DNA of 64,000 nucleotides from Synechococcus sp. M44_DOE_062 (GTDB lineage: Bacteria > Cyanobacteriota > Cyanobacteriia > Thermostichales > Thermostichaceae), in NCBI GenBank assembly GCA_015295985.1, contig DVDX01000004.1:1-64000 (forward strand). Reading direction: 5' to 3'. Position numbers and translations under genes: made by a program. How positions within the stretch are numbered: the first letter of the stretch is position 1; each line of letters begins with the position of its first letter. Shown here in pieces: positions 1 to 8,394 of this stretch. The notes under the pieces were generated by a model. That model saw only the letters and a list, made by a program, of their open reading frames with translations. It did no database searches and had not been told where the DNA came from.

Positions 1-54
1 GAGTCCTATCGCGTCAGCGGGACGGAGTCCTATCGCGTCAGCGGGACGGAGTCC
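1..54. repeat. Tandem copies of the dispersed GC-rich repeat
   Basis: The window opens with about two and a quarter head-to-tail copies of a 24-base unit (GAGTCCTATCGCGTCAGCGG plus GACG). The unit is the core of a dispersed repeat found more than twenty times in this window. A related variant at about 83-106 forms the end of the next gene. Tandem arrangement is unusual here, because nearly all other copies are single or loosely paired. Confidence 0.85.
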
Positions 55-79
55 TTAAAAAGCCTTCTGGCTCCGTGCA

Positions 80-1240
80 TTATTGCTCTGCAACGCCGAC
101 GCGACCCATGTTTTGGGTGTGGGATCCCAGCTTTTCCTGGCTGGAGGGGGAGAGCCGTAGCGACGACCAGGCCACTCCTGCTCGGTGGGCCACCACCACT
201 CCAATCGCCTCTAGATAGGAGGTTACCGACACATGAGGGATCCCCAACTGGCGGGGGTGCACCTGCATCACGGTGGTGTTTTCCTCGACGGCAATGAAAA
301 GCGGAGAACGGGCAAGGACTCTGTCTGTTTGCCTCAGCGGCAGAGCAGTGTAGGGTGGTCGCGACAGCGTTGCGCAGCCACAACGGCTGGCCAGGTGCAG
401 CAAGCCAGGTCCCCCGAAGGCAGTGGCCGGGGCAATAACGCTGTCCACCTGCTCTGCTGTCAGGTCGCCCGGTTGGACGGGATCCCCGCTCTTGACGAAC
501 TGGGGAGCGTAGCTGAGGCCCACCAAAACCGAAGGCAAGAAGGTAAACCCCACCTCTTCAGCAGCAGCACGGGGGTGAACCGGCTTGGGGAAGGTCTCAG
601 GGTAGAAGGCGGGGGCATGGGCGCAAGGGATCCGCAACTCCCGCACCACCAGGTGACTGATCAGGGCTTCGACGCCGGCCAAGGGATCCACCCCCATTCC
701 CTGCTCGTATTGGCTGAAGTCCAAGTCATCCGGAAAGCGGGCCACCACGGCAATGGCTTCTGCCCCCAGGCGAACCAGCTCCTGAGCAGTCTCCAAGAGA
801 GCATCCGGCTGGGCCAGGGATCCCTGGCTGGCTCCTGAGGGGGAGAAGTTGACAGAAACGCCCAAGGGTTGGCGGGTCAAGCGCCAGGGGCCAATGTTGA
901 GCCCCAAGGTGGCCTGAGCAGCCTGTATCACCTGCAGGTGGCGTTGTTGCAGATCGGGGGGGATCCCGGCATCCAACACCACCCCAACACAGTTTTGGCG
1001 CACTGGCCGCAAATTCCACACCCCCGCACAGAACTGATCCAGGCCGTACCCTTCCACGTACAACACATTTCCCATCGGCCAAAACAAACTGGCTCCGTTC
1101 AACACGTTGGGATGGGTAATGACCCGCTCTGCGGCTGCTGCCAGAGTGCGGGCAACAGGCAGGGCATCCCCGGCAAAGCCGCCAATGCGGGCACCAATGC
1201 CGGTAGGGATGAGCAGGAGGCTGGTGTAGGGATGGTTCAT
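80..1240 (-). CDS. DUF3326 family protein
   Basis: A 386-residue protein from the ATG at 1240. It begins MNHPYTSLLLIPTGIGARIG and matches the cyanobacterial DUF3326 family as I recall it; the function is unknown. The frame stays open upstream, but the extra 20 residues are encoded by a dispersed repeat (about 1263-1300), so the ATG at 1240 is preferred. The last residues (RVGVAEQ) are also encoded by a repeat copy, so the C terminus is lineage-specific. There are no membrane segments. The protein contains several short Gly/Pro-rich loops but no catalytic motif I can name. It lies downstream of the protoporphyrinogen oxidase gene on the same strand. Confidence 0.75.
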   Translation of the reverse strand: MNHPYTSLLLIPTGIGARIGGFAGDALPVARTLAAAAERVITHPNVLNGASLFWPMGNVLYVEGYGLDQFCAGVWNLRPVRQNCVGVVLDAGIPPDLQQRHLQVIQAAQATLGLNIGPWRLTRQPLGVSVNFSPSGASQGSLAQPDALLETAQELVRLGAEAIAVVARFPDDLDFSQYEQGMGVDPLAGVEALISHLVVRELRIPCAHAPAFYPETFPKPVHPRAAAEEVGFTFLPSVLVGLSYAPQFVKSGDPVQPGDLTAEQVDSVIAPATAFGGPGLLHLASRCGCATLSRPPYTALPLRQTDRVLARSPLFIAVEENTTVMQVHPRQLGIPHVSVTSYLEAIGVVVAHRAGVAWSSLRLSPSSQEKLGSHTQNMGRVGVAEQ

Positions 1241-1262
1241 GCTGCTATGCCTACGGCACCCT

Positions 1263-1335
1263 TTCGCGCCAGCGGGACGGAGTCCTTTGTTGCTACACAA
1301 CGCCTACGCGAACGGGAACCGCACCGCTAACGCCG
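1263..1335. repeat. Dispersed repeat, double variant copy
   Basis: Between the DUF3326 gene and hemY lies one standard unit (TTCGCGCCAGCGGGACGGAG), followed by a variant containing GTTGCTACACAACGCCTACG and a further CGCTAACGC fragment. It fills nearly the whole gap between the two genes. Confidence 0.8.
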
Positions 1336-2868
1336 GACGGACAGGATTTGCTGAGCCAGGGCCTCAGCCCGCCGCACACAATCTCCCAAGGCCACACCAT
1401 CCAGGTAGTTGGCACACACCCACACCCCTGGGGTTTGGTCGGCCAGGCTAGCTTGCAATTGGGCAATTCGCTGCCGGTGGCCAAGCATGTATTGCGGGAT
1501 AGCCTGGGGCCACAGGCGCTCTCCTAGGCGGATGGGATCGACAGGGCGGGTGAGCAGGATCTGGCTGAGTTCTGCATGCACAATTTGGGCCCGCTCGTCG
1601 GGGGAGAGAGCCGTAATGGGCGGGATCCCCTTTTGGCGGGCAAAAGCCGCATCGGTGGCTCCCCCGATGAAGCTGACCAGGCAGTGATAGCCCTGAGGAG
1701 CCCGCTCCGGAAAGAGGGAGGAGGCCCAGATGGTGCCCAGGGTGCGCAGGCCCTGAGAGCGAGGGATCAGATGGCCAAACCCTCGCAGCGGTTGGGGGAG
1801 AGCTTCTTCTGGATAGGCCAAAGCCACCACCGCCACAGGGGGGTAGGGGATTTCACTCAGCAGCCGGCTGGCCTGGGGGTTGAGATCCTGCAGGAGGGTG
1901 GCAGCGGCGTAGGCAGGGAGGGTGAGCACCACCTGTTGAGCCATCACCCAGTGGATTTCTTCACCGCTGTCGGGTGTGACGAAGCCCACCCGGTAGCCGG
2001 TCTCATCCCGCTTGAGATGCACAGCCCGCCAGCCCAGCCGCAGCGCACTGCCGAGTTTCTGGGCAATTGCCTCAGGTAGCTGCTGTAGCCCCTGCCGCAG
2101 GTTACCCAGTTGGCCCCGTTTGGGAGGAGGCTGGATGGGGGAGTTGGCGCTGTCCTGTTGACGGGTTTGGGAAAGCGTCGCGTAGCGATAACGGCTGCGC
2201 AAAGCCTGCACAGCACCGGCAAAGAGGCTGCCGTAGCGTTCTTCCAAGCCGGCAATGCGGGGAAAGGCGGCCAAGGCGCTGAGCTGATCCGGATCCCCGG
2301 CATACACCCCTGAGGTGAAAGGTTCGACCAGCCGTTCCACCACCTCGGATCCCAGTTGCCGTTGGAAGAATTGCCGCACCGTTTCCTCTTTGCCCGGCGG
2401 CGGCGCAACAAACCCCAACAACCCACGTAAGGCCCGCAACTTGCCACCCACGCTCAACAGCCGTGAGCCAATTGCTGCAGAAGGGCTCAAGGGCACCGGC
2501 AACAGCTCTTTCTCCCAGTAGATGTAACGGGGCAGCTTGGCATCAGCCAGCACCAGTTGAGAGGACTCTGTCCCGCCGTCTCGACCGGCCAAGCCCACCT
2601 CGGCGATCAGGTTGAGCAAGGGAAGGGTGGGAGTGAAGCTGTTGGGACCCTCTTCCCAGCGATAGCCGCCTCTGGATTGGGTGGAGATACAGCCCCCCAC
2701 GCGGGAGCTGGCCTCGGCCAGGAGCACTGGCTGGGTGGAGTCGTCCTTGGGGGATAAGCCCTGTTGGAGTCGCAAGGCCAACGTTAGGCCGCTGATGCCC
2801 GCCCCGACCACCACCACCAAGGCCTGCAAGGGCTGCGTCCCGCTAAAGTGCTCAACAGAAGAGTTCAT
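1327..2868 (-). CDS. hemY: Protoporphyrinogen IX oxidase
   Basis: A 513-residue oxygen-dependent protoporphyrinogen oxidase, which converts protoporphyrinogen IX to protoporphyrin IX, the last common step of haem and chlorophyll synthesis. The N terminus has the FAD-binding Rossmann motif VVGAGISGLTLAL. It is followed by the family's VGG and EEGPNSF segments, and near the C terminus by the GVWVCANYLDGVALGDCV stretch typical of HemY. The start is set at the ATG at 2868 (MNSSVEHF), because that places the FAD motif about 20 residues in. A longer frame to 2901 is possible. The enzyme is probably associated with thylakoid or plasma membranes, as family members are. Confidence 0.93.
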   Translation of the reverse strand: MNSSVEHFSGTQPLQALVVVVGAGISGLTLALRLQQGLSPKDDSTQPVLLAEASSRVGGCISTQSRGGYRWEEGPNSFTPTLPLLNLIAEVGLAGRDGGTESSQLVLADAKLPRYIYWEKELLPVPLSPSAAIGSRLLSVGGKLRALRGLLGFVAPPPGKEETVRQFFQRQLGSEVVERLVEPFTSGVYAGDPDQLSALAAFPRIAGLEERYGSLFAGAVQALRSRYRYATLSQTRQQDSANSPIQPPPKRGQLGNLRQGLQQLPEAIAQKLGSALRLGWRAVHLKRDETGYRVGFVTPDSGEEIHWVMAQQVVLTLPAYAAATLLQDLNPQASRLLSEIPYPPVAVVALAYPEEALPQPLRGFGHLIPRSQGLRTLGTIWASSLFPERAPQGYHCLVSFIGGATDAAFARQKGIPPITALSPDERAQIVHAELSQILLTRPVDPIRLGERLWPQAIPQYMLGHRQRIAQLQASLADQTPGVWVCANYLDGVALGDCVRRAEALAQQILSVRR

Positions 2869-2946
2869 CTTTTGGGTTCCAACGGGGTTTTCAATCCTCA
2901 AGAGTCAAACCATTATGCTCTGAGCCGCTCCCCGTCCCACCAGCGC

Positions 2947-2972
2947 GTTCGCGTCAGCGGTGCGGAGCATTT
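2947..2972. repeat. Dispersed repeat copy
   Basis: A single unit (GTTCGCGTCAGCGGTGCGGA) in the short space between hom and hemY. This is the 'GTGCGGAGC' subtype rather than the 'GGGACGGAGTCC' subtype. Confidence 0.8.
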
Positions 2973-2986
2973 AGGATCTATAGCAG

Positions 2987-4369
2987 CTAGCGCAGCACCC
3001 GAAATAGGCTGGGGATCCCCGCCACCTGGGGCAGTTGTTGGATCTCGGCTAGCGCCTGCCGGCAATCGGCCTCCCGAACGGTGTGGGTGAGAATAACGAT
3101 CTCCGCCTGCTCTTGGTGGCATTCCTTTTGGGTAATGCTCTCCAGGCTAACCCGGTGGCGACCAAAGCAGGTACCAATCGCCCCCATCACCCCCGGCTGA
3201 TCCTGGGCCAACACCCGCACGTAAAACTCCGACTCCAATTCCGAGAGAGGGATCAAAGAGGCGGCAGCGGGGAAGCAGGGGAATCCCCACAGTGGATTGG
3301 GGGCATGAGCCCCCGTTTGCCGGTGGGCAATCAGGGTCAGCAGATCGCCAACAACGGCACTGGCAGTTGGCCCCTGCCCTGCCCCCGGCCCCGACAGCAC
3401 CACCTGACCCAAGGGATCCCCCTGCACCAAAACGGCATTCTCCACGCCGTTGATGTTGGCCAAGGGGTGGGTAGAGGGCAGAAGGGTGGGGTGAACGCGG
3501 ATATCCAAAGCCAAAGGACTCCGTTCCGCTACCGCGAACGTGTTGCTCCGCAACGCTGACGTGACAGCTCCTTCCCCATCCAGGTTGGTCCTTGCTGCTC
3601 CGCAGTGCGGACGCGACTGGGCGATGGCCAAGAGCTTGAAGGTGTAGCCCCACTCGCGGGCATATCGAATGTCAGTGGGGCTGATGCCGCGGATCCCTTC
3701 GCAGGGGATGGCTTCCCGCTCCACAGACACCCCGAAGGCAAGGCTGGCCAAAATGGCGATCTTGTCGGCGGCATCCCACCCTTCCACATCGGCACTGGGA
3801 TCCGCTTCGGCGTAGCCGCGGGCCTGGGCTAGGGCAAGGGCTTCCTCAAATGAGCTGGCCGCCTGGGTCATCTGGCTGAGGATGAAGTTGGTGGTGCCGT
3901 TCACAATCCCCCAGACCGCCTGGATGTGGCTGGCCTGCAGAGACTGTTGCAAGGGCTGCAGAATGGGAATCCCGCCGCCGACTGCTGCTTCCAAGAGCAC
4001 CGAGACTTTGGCTTGGGCTGCCGCCTGAAAGATCTCTTCTCCGTGGCGGGCGATCACTGCTTTGTTGGCCGTGATCACCGGTTTGCCGTGGTCAATGGCT
4101 TTCAAGATCAAGCTGCGGGCCGGCTCCAAGCCCCCCATCAGCTCGATGACCACGTCGATTTCTGGATCCGACACAATCTGCTCGAGATTGGTGGTGAGGC
4201 GCTCAGGTGGGATCCGCACTTGCCGTGGTTTATCCAAAGAGCGCACCCCCACTGCTGCAATCTCAACCGACCGCAAGAGAGGATGTCGGGGTTGCTGCAG
4301 AATTTGCACAACACCCGTGCCAACCGTGCCCAGCCCCAATAGCCCAACTCGTTCGCGGTAGCGGCGCAT
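2987..4369 (-). CDS. hom: Homoserine dehydrogenase
   Basis: A 460-residue NAD(P)-dependent homoserine dehydrogenase, reducing aspartate semialdehyde to homoserine for threonine and methionine synthesis. The N-terminal Rossmann motif is LLGLGTVGTGV. The catalytic region includes GTTNFIL and the DPSADVEGWDAADK segment. An ACT regulatory domain covers about the last 80 residues (YVRVLAQDQPGVMGAIG), suggesting feedback control by an amino acid, probably threonine. At about residues 252-288 a block encoded by two dispersed repeats is inserted (TSALRSN... AVAERSP). It lies between the catalytic core and the ACT domain and lengthens the protein beyond the usual size of about 430 residues. Confidence 0.95.
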   Translation of the reverse strand: MRRYRERVGLLGLGTVGTGVVQILQQPRHPLLRSVEIAAVGVRSLDKPRQVRIPPERLTTNLEQIVSDPEIDVVIELMGGLEPARSLILKAIDHGKPVITANKAVIARHGEEIFQAAAQAKVSVLLEAAVGGGIPILQPLQQSLQASHIQAVWGIVNGTTNFILSQMTQAASSFEEALALAQARGYAEADPSADVEGWDAADKIAILASLAFGVSVEREAIPCEGIRGISPTDIRYAREWGYTFKLLAIAQSRPHCGAARTNLDGEGAVTSALRSNTFAVAERSPLALDIRVHPTLLPSTHPLANINGVENAVLVQGDPLGQVVLSGPGAGQGPTASAVVGDLLTLIAHRQTGAHAPNPLWGFPCFPAAASLIPLSELESEFYVRVLAQDQPGVMGAIGTCFGRHRVSLESITQKECHQEQAEIVILTHTVREADCRQALAEIQQLPQVAGIPSLFRVLR

Positions 4370-4555
4370 AGCGCTTTAGACCACAACTCTTCCTCTTGCC
4401 TGCTGATGCCCTGTGAGGGCTCCGCCCCGCCAATGCAAACAGGAGGCGGACAGGATCCCCTCACCATTATCACGTTTAGAACTACGCTCTGCTAACGCGA
4501 CTGTGATCCTCGTGCAGATCACTTTGAATGATGCCGGCCACTCCGAAGTTGGGAT

Positions 4556-5392
4556 CTATCCCTTGTCCGCCTCCCGCAGGGCACGGACAAAGTGATAGGG
4601 GGGCAAAGGGGCGCTCCAATCCAGTTGCCAATGGGGATGCTGAGCCAGCCAAGTTTGGGTGAGCTGAGCGGCAGCTTCCCACTCAGCAGAGGTGAGCAAG
4701 AAGTAGAGTCGCAAGGCTTCTCCCGGCTGGGGATCCACCCTTTGCACAGGCCAGGTGGAAGGCCAAAGCTGCTGTAGGGCTTGCTGCTCCTGCTCTTGCT
4801 GCTCTTGGGCTTGTCGTTGCTGGAGATAGGCTTGCTTGCGGGCCAAAAGATAGGCTGTCCCGCTCAGGGAGGGCTGGGACTCCGGTTGGGGCTGTTCGCG
4901 CCAGCGGGACGGAGTCCTTGGTTGAACCCTTCCTTTGAGACAGTACTCGGCTCGCCCCCCAATGGTTGCCAGGGCTTGTTCGTACTCCGCCTGCCGAGAC
5001 AGCAGATGGGATCCCAGCTTTTCTGCCGAGAGGAAGCAGGTGCCGAAGCGCAGGGGCAGCACCGGCATCTGGGCAAACAGCCGGCAGATCACCTGATCGT
5101 GGCGCAGGGCAGAACGCACCAACACCTCATCCGAGACTTGCAGCAACTCCGGATCCGGCATCGGCTCCACAGCAGCGGCAATTCGGCTCCCTGCTGGGGA
5201 AAATACCTGCACCGACCTCTGGATCCCCTCGGTTTGCCGGATGAAGGGCAAAAGCCCTGGCGCTGGTTGCAGGAAGAAGGCGTAGGTGTAAAGGGGACTA
5301 AAGAACTCCGTCCCGCTACCGCGAACGGCACTCTGCTCATTCCCGTCAGCAGTACGGATCACTTGGGGTTCTGGCTGAGCTGGGAAAGTCAT
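4556..5392 (-). CDS. GvpL/GvpF-family gas vesicle protein (orphan)
   Basis: A 278-residue member of the GvpL/GvpF family, accessory proteins of gas-vesicle assembly. Family features are LYTYAFFL near the start, the MPVLPLRFGTCFLS segment and YHFVRALREADKG at the end. No other gvp gene, in particular no gvpA, is visible nearby, so a role in gas vesicles is doubtful. Two dispersed-repeat copies lie in frame. One, near residues 20-30, gives AVRGSGTEFF. The other, near residues 158-167, gives VQPRTPSRWR. Both sit between conserved blocks, so they probably form surface loops. The repeats make the protein somewhat longer than typical members. Confidence 0.85.
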   Translation of the reverse strand: MTFPAQPEPQVIRTADGNEQSAVRGSGTEFFSPLYTYAFFLQPAPGLLPFIRQTEGIQRSVQVFSPAGSRIAAAVEPMPDPELLQVSDEVLVRSALRHDQVICRLFAQMPVLPLRFGTCFLSAEKLGSHLLSRQAEYEQALATIGGRAEYCLKGRVQPRTPSRWREQPQPESQPSLSGTAYLLARKQAYLQQRQAQEQQEQEQQALQQLWPSTWPVQRVDPQPGEALRLYFLLTSAEWEAAAQLTQTWLAQHPHWQLDWSAPLPPYHFVRALREADKG

Positions 5393-5455
5393 GGCCTCAG
5401 GTTTGAGACAGATAGGCCCGCCTTCCCAGTCTACGCAATCTAGGATTGGGATCTT

Positions 5456-5481
5456 AAGGACTCCGTCCCGCTAACGCGATC
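5456..5481. repeat. Dispersed repeat copy
   Basis: A single unit in reverse orientation (AAGGACTCCGTCCCGCTAAC followed by GCGATC). It lies in the divergent intergenic region between the GvpL/F gene and the DUF3318 gene, which otherwise holds only the two promoter regions. Confidence 0.8.
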
Positions 5482-5626
5482 AGAAACCCGTAGAGTTCCA
5501 CAGCCAGCCTGGAGATGCGATAGACTAACCTCGCATTGGTTCTGTACAGGCTGTGGTGTCCGGAGCCGGAACAGCGCCTGTGTTTCCAGCGGGCTCCCCA
5601 CCCTGCTGCCCCCAACAGGTGAGGCC

Positions 5627-6253
5627 ATGACCAGCCGCCCAGATTTCCAACCCTTTGAAAAAGAAGAAATCGAACGGCTGCGGGATCTGCTCCCCGCTTC
5701 CTTTCGCCCCCTGATCACCATTGTTCCCCACTTCGGGGGCGAAACCCTGCTCACCTCCCGCCGCAAAGCCCCTTGGCAGCCCCAGGGCACAATTGCCATC
5801 GATTTTCGCCGCTGGCAAGGGATCCCTCAGCCGCAGCGGGATCTGTTGTTTCTGCGGGAGGTGGGCTGGCTGGGCAACCGCAATTGGCTACAGCCGGGGT
5901 TTTACCAATCGCTGGCTTTGATGGGGGGCATCACCACTGTGGTGGAGCTCTCTTTGCAGCACCCTTTTTCCGCTCTCTTGGCAGGTGGGATTACAGCTCT
6001 CTCTGTCCGGCAGATCTGGCAAAACCTGAACCGGGAGAGCGCCCATTTCGATGCCGATGAATTTGCCCTGCGCCGCGCTCAGTTCCGCGGCTACACTCGA
6101 CAGGAGGCCGCTCAACACCTGGCAGATGCCATAGAACAGGTTCTGAAGCTGGATCCCACTGACATCCTGACGGCGCTACGGCTGCAACGGCTGAGAACCA
6201 TTGCCCACAACCTCGCTCCCACCCCCTCTAGCGGAAACGCCTGGTCGCGTTAG
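5627..6253 (+). CDS. DUF3318 family protein
   Basis: A 208-residue cyanobacterial protein of the DUF3318 type; the function is unknown. The first 100 residues are charged and soluble. They are followed by two hydrophobic stretches (SLALMGGITTVVELSL and ALLAGGITALSVRQIW), which could form a membrane hairpin, then a helical charged tail. The start follows GGTGAGGCC. The C-terminal residues (NAWSR) and the stop are provided by a dispersed repeat. The gene runs convergently into surE with a 78-base 3' overlap. Confidence 0.75.
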   Translation: MTSRPDFQPFEKEEIERLRDLLPASFRPLITIVPHFGGETLLTSRRKAPWQPQGTIAIDFRRWQGIPQPQRDLLFLREVGWLGNRNWLQPGFYQSLALMGGITTVVELSLQHPFSALLAGGITALSVRQIWQNLNRESAHFDADEFALRRAQFRGYTRQEAAQHLADAIEQVLKLDPTDILTALRLQRLRTIAHNLAPTPSSGNAWSR

Positions 6254-6982
6254 CGGGACGGAGTCCTTGGCCAGTTGCACTTGGGTAATGGCCACCCGAC
6301 CGGAGAAGCAGATGTCGGTATCGGTCTGGGGATCCCGGACGCGCTCCGCATAGCGGCCCTGATAGCGAAACCACAGGGACTCTGCCTCATTTCCCTCTGC
6401 TTCGACTGCATAGTCGAGCGGCAGGGGTTGGGTGCAGAGGGGACAATAAACCCGCTCCGGCAGCGGGGATCCAGCAGGCAAGTGGGGCAGGTTCACATTC
6501 CAAAACGCCCCCCTGGGCAAAGGTTGTTCCATCAGCTCCGCCAAGATTTCCCGCGTCCACCGCTGGGCTTGCTCCCAGTCGATGGGTTGGCCCCCTGCTC
6601 GGTATTGGGAAATGGCAATTCCCCGGACCCCGCGCATTGCCGCTTCCCGTACCGCCGCCACCGTTCCCGATAGATACACATCCGACCCGAGGTTTCCCCC
6701 CTCGTTGATACCGGAAAGCACCCAATCCACCGCTGGGGCCAACTTGAATAGGGCCACCCGCACACAGTCGGCAGGGGATCCCTCGACAGCAAAGGTGCGC
6801 TCGCCACGGGCCAAGGCTCGAAAAGGTCGCCCCGTCGTCACTTGGTGGCTGCAGCCGGAAATCTGCTGGTGGGGGGCCACAATCCAACAATGTTCTTCCG
6901 GGATGAGAGCGCTGAGGGCCAACTTGAGATTGGCCAGCCCGGCAGCCTCGATGCCATCATCGTTGGTCAGCAATACCTTCAT
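6176..6982 (-). CDS. surE: 5'/3'-nucleotidase SurE
   Basis: A 268-residue survival protein SurE, a divalent-metal-dependent nucleoside monophosphatase. Family motifs are visible: MKVLLTNDDGIEAAGL at the N terminus with the metal-binding DD pair, the SGCSHQVT loop with its Ser/Asn ligand region, and the SGINEGGNLGSDVYLSGTVA block. The usual domain ends near VAITQVQLA. The remaining 30 or so residues (KDSVPLTRPG...) come from a dispersed repeat plus antisense sequence of the DUF3318 gene, so the C-terminal tail looks like an accidental extension. The gene is convergent with the DUF3318 gene. Confidence 0.93.
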   Translation of the reverse strand: MKVLLTNDDGIEAAGLANLKLALSALIPEEHCWIVAPHQQISGCSHQVTTGRPFRALARGERTFAVEGSPADCVRVALFKLAPAVDWVLSGINEGGNLGSDVYLSGTVAAVREAAMRGVRGIAISQYRAGGQPIDWEQAQRWTREILAELMEQPLPRGAFWNVNLPHLPAGSPLPERVYCPLCTQPLPLDYAVEAEGNEAESLWFRYQGRYAERVRDPQTDTDICFSGRVAITQVQLAKDSVPLTRPGVSARGGGSEVVGNGSQPLQP

Positions 6983-7028
6983 GCCTACTTTTCCGCTCCA
7001 AAAGACCTATGCAACAGTGAACGAGACT

Positions 7029-7055
7029 GTTCGGGATAGCGGGACGGAGTCCTTT
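7029..7055. repeat. Dispersed repeat copy
   Basis: A single unit (GGGATAGCGGGACGGAGTCC) in the divergent region between surE and gap1. The rest of the 216-base region holds no recognisable gene. An A/T-poor stretch and the gap1 ribosome site GGAGG at 7188-7192 are visible. Confidence 0.75.
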
Positions 7056-7198
7056 CGCAAGTCCCAGTGGCCAATCTGCAGATCTTGGGTGCAAAAGCGA
7101 CAGGGATCCCGTTCTTCTTCTACCCTATCCCTAGGGGGGTAGCGTCTCCCATGCCGCGTCCCTCGACCCATGGTATGAACTGACACCGGAGGATTGCG

Positions 7199-8239
7199 AT
7201 GACCACACGGGTAGCCATTAACGGATTTGGTCGCATTGGGCGGGCCTTCTTGCGGGTGCTGCTGTCTCAGCCAGCTCTGGATCTGGAGGTGGTAGCAGTG
7301 AATGACCTGACCGAACCCGACAACTTGGCCTACCTACTCCAGTTCGACTCGGCCTATGGGCGTCTTCCCCAAACCGTGAGCGTGGTGGACGGACATCTGC
7401 AAATCGGCAACCACCTGTTCGCGTCAGCGGCGCGGAGCGCCAAAGTCCGGGTTTTGGCAGAGCGGGATCCGGCGCAACTGCCCTGGAAAGATCTAGGGGT
7501 TGACCTGGTGGTGGAATCGACCGGCTTGTTCACCAAACGAGAGGGGGCGGCCAAACACCTGGAAGCCGGGGCCAAAAAGGTGATCATCTCTGCCCCCGCC
7601 AAAGGCCCCGACTTGACGGTGGTGATGGGGGTCAACGATGACCAATATGACCCGGAGCGGCATCACATCGTCTCCAATGCTTCCTGCACCACCAATTGCT
7701 TGGCACCACTGGCCAAGGTTTTGTTGGATCGCTTCGGCATCGAGACCGGCTTTCTCACCACTTGTCATGCCTATACTGCCACCCAGGCAATCGTGGATCG
7801 CCCGGATCCCAAAGATTACCGGCGGGGCCGCTCAGCAGCGGTGTCGATTGTGCCTTCCACCACCGGGGCTGCCACGGCAGTGGCCGAGGTTTTACCTGCC
7901 TTGAAAGGGAAGATGGATGGCCTGGCGCTGCGGGTGCCCACCTTGACCGGCTCGATTGTGGACTTTGTGGTGCGTACCGAGCAGCCCATCACCAAAGAAG
8001 CCGTCAACCAAGCCTTTATCGAGGCTGCAGAAGGCCCAATGCGCGGCATCCTGGCCATTGCTCCACCGGAGATCGTCTCGGCGGATATCGTCGGGGCTCC
8101 CCACTCTTCCATTGTGGATTTGGGATCCACCATGACCTTAGGGGATCGCACGGTGAAGGTGCTCTCCTGGTACGACAACGAGTACGGCTATGCCGCGCGG
8201 CTGGTGGATCTGGCAGCCAAAATCGGGGCTGCGCTGTAG
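7199..8239 (+). CDS. gap1: Glyceraldehyde-3-phosphate dehydrogenase, Gap1-like
   Basis: A 346-residue phosphorylating GAPDH. It has the Rossmann motif INGFGRIGR, the catalytic SNASCTTNC with Cys at about residue 163, and the closing WYDNEYGY. The segment VNDLTEPDNLAYLLQFDS resembles the NAD-linked glycolytic type of cyanobacteria (Gap1) rather than the NADP-linked Calvin-cycle type at 39 kb. The expected role is therefore glycolytic, in the dark or fermentative, but cofactor choice is inferred from a few residues. A dispersed-repeat copy at about 7419-7441 is in frame and encodes LFASAARSA in a coenzyme-domain loop (about residues 74-82). A strong GGAGG lies 6 bases before the ATG. Confidence 0.93.
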   Translation: MTTRVAINGFGRIGRAFLRVLLSQPALDLEVVAVNDLTEPDNLAYLLQFDSAYGRLPQTVSVVDGHLQIGNHLFASAARSAKVRVLAERDPAQLPWKDLGVDLVVESTGLFTKREGAAKHLEAGAKKVIISAPAKGPDLTVVMGVNDDQYDPERHHIVSNASCTTNCLAPLAKVLLDRFGIETGFLTTCHAYTATQAIVDRPDPKDYRRGRSAAVSIVPSTTGAATAVAEVLPALKGKMDGLALRVPTLTGSIVDFVVRTEQPITKEAVNQAFIEAAEGPMRGILAIAPPEIVSADIVGAPHSSIVDLGSTMTLGDRTVKVLSWYDNEYGYAARLVDLAAKIGAAL

Positions 8240-8394
8240 GCGGCCATCCTCGTTGCGTTCAAGGCAAGGCTACTGCCAGCAGCGAAGAAAGCAGGGCAGA
8301 GATAACGGGCTGCTGATGCGCCACCAGGGGGTGGAAAGGCCAACGGTAGACACAGACAACCAAAGCCGGATTTGCAGTGGGGCGGTTGCCTAAG

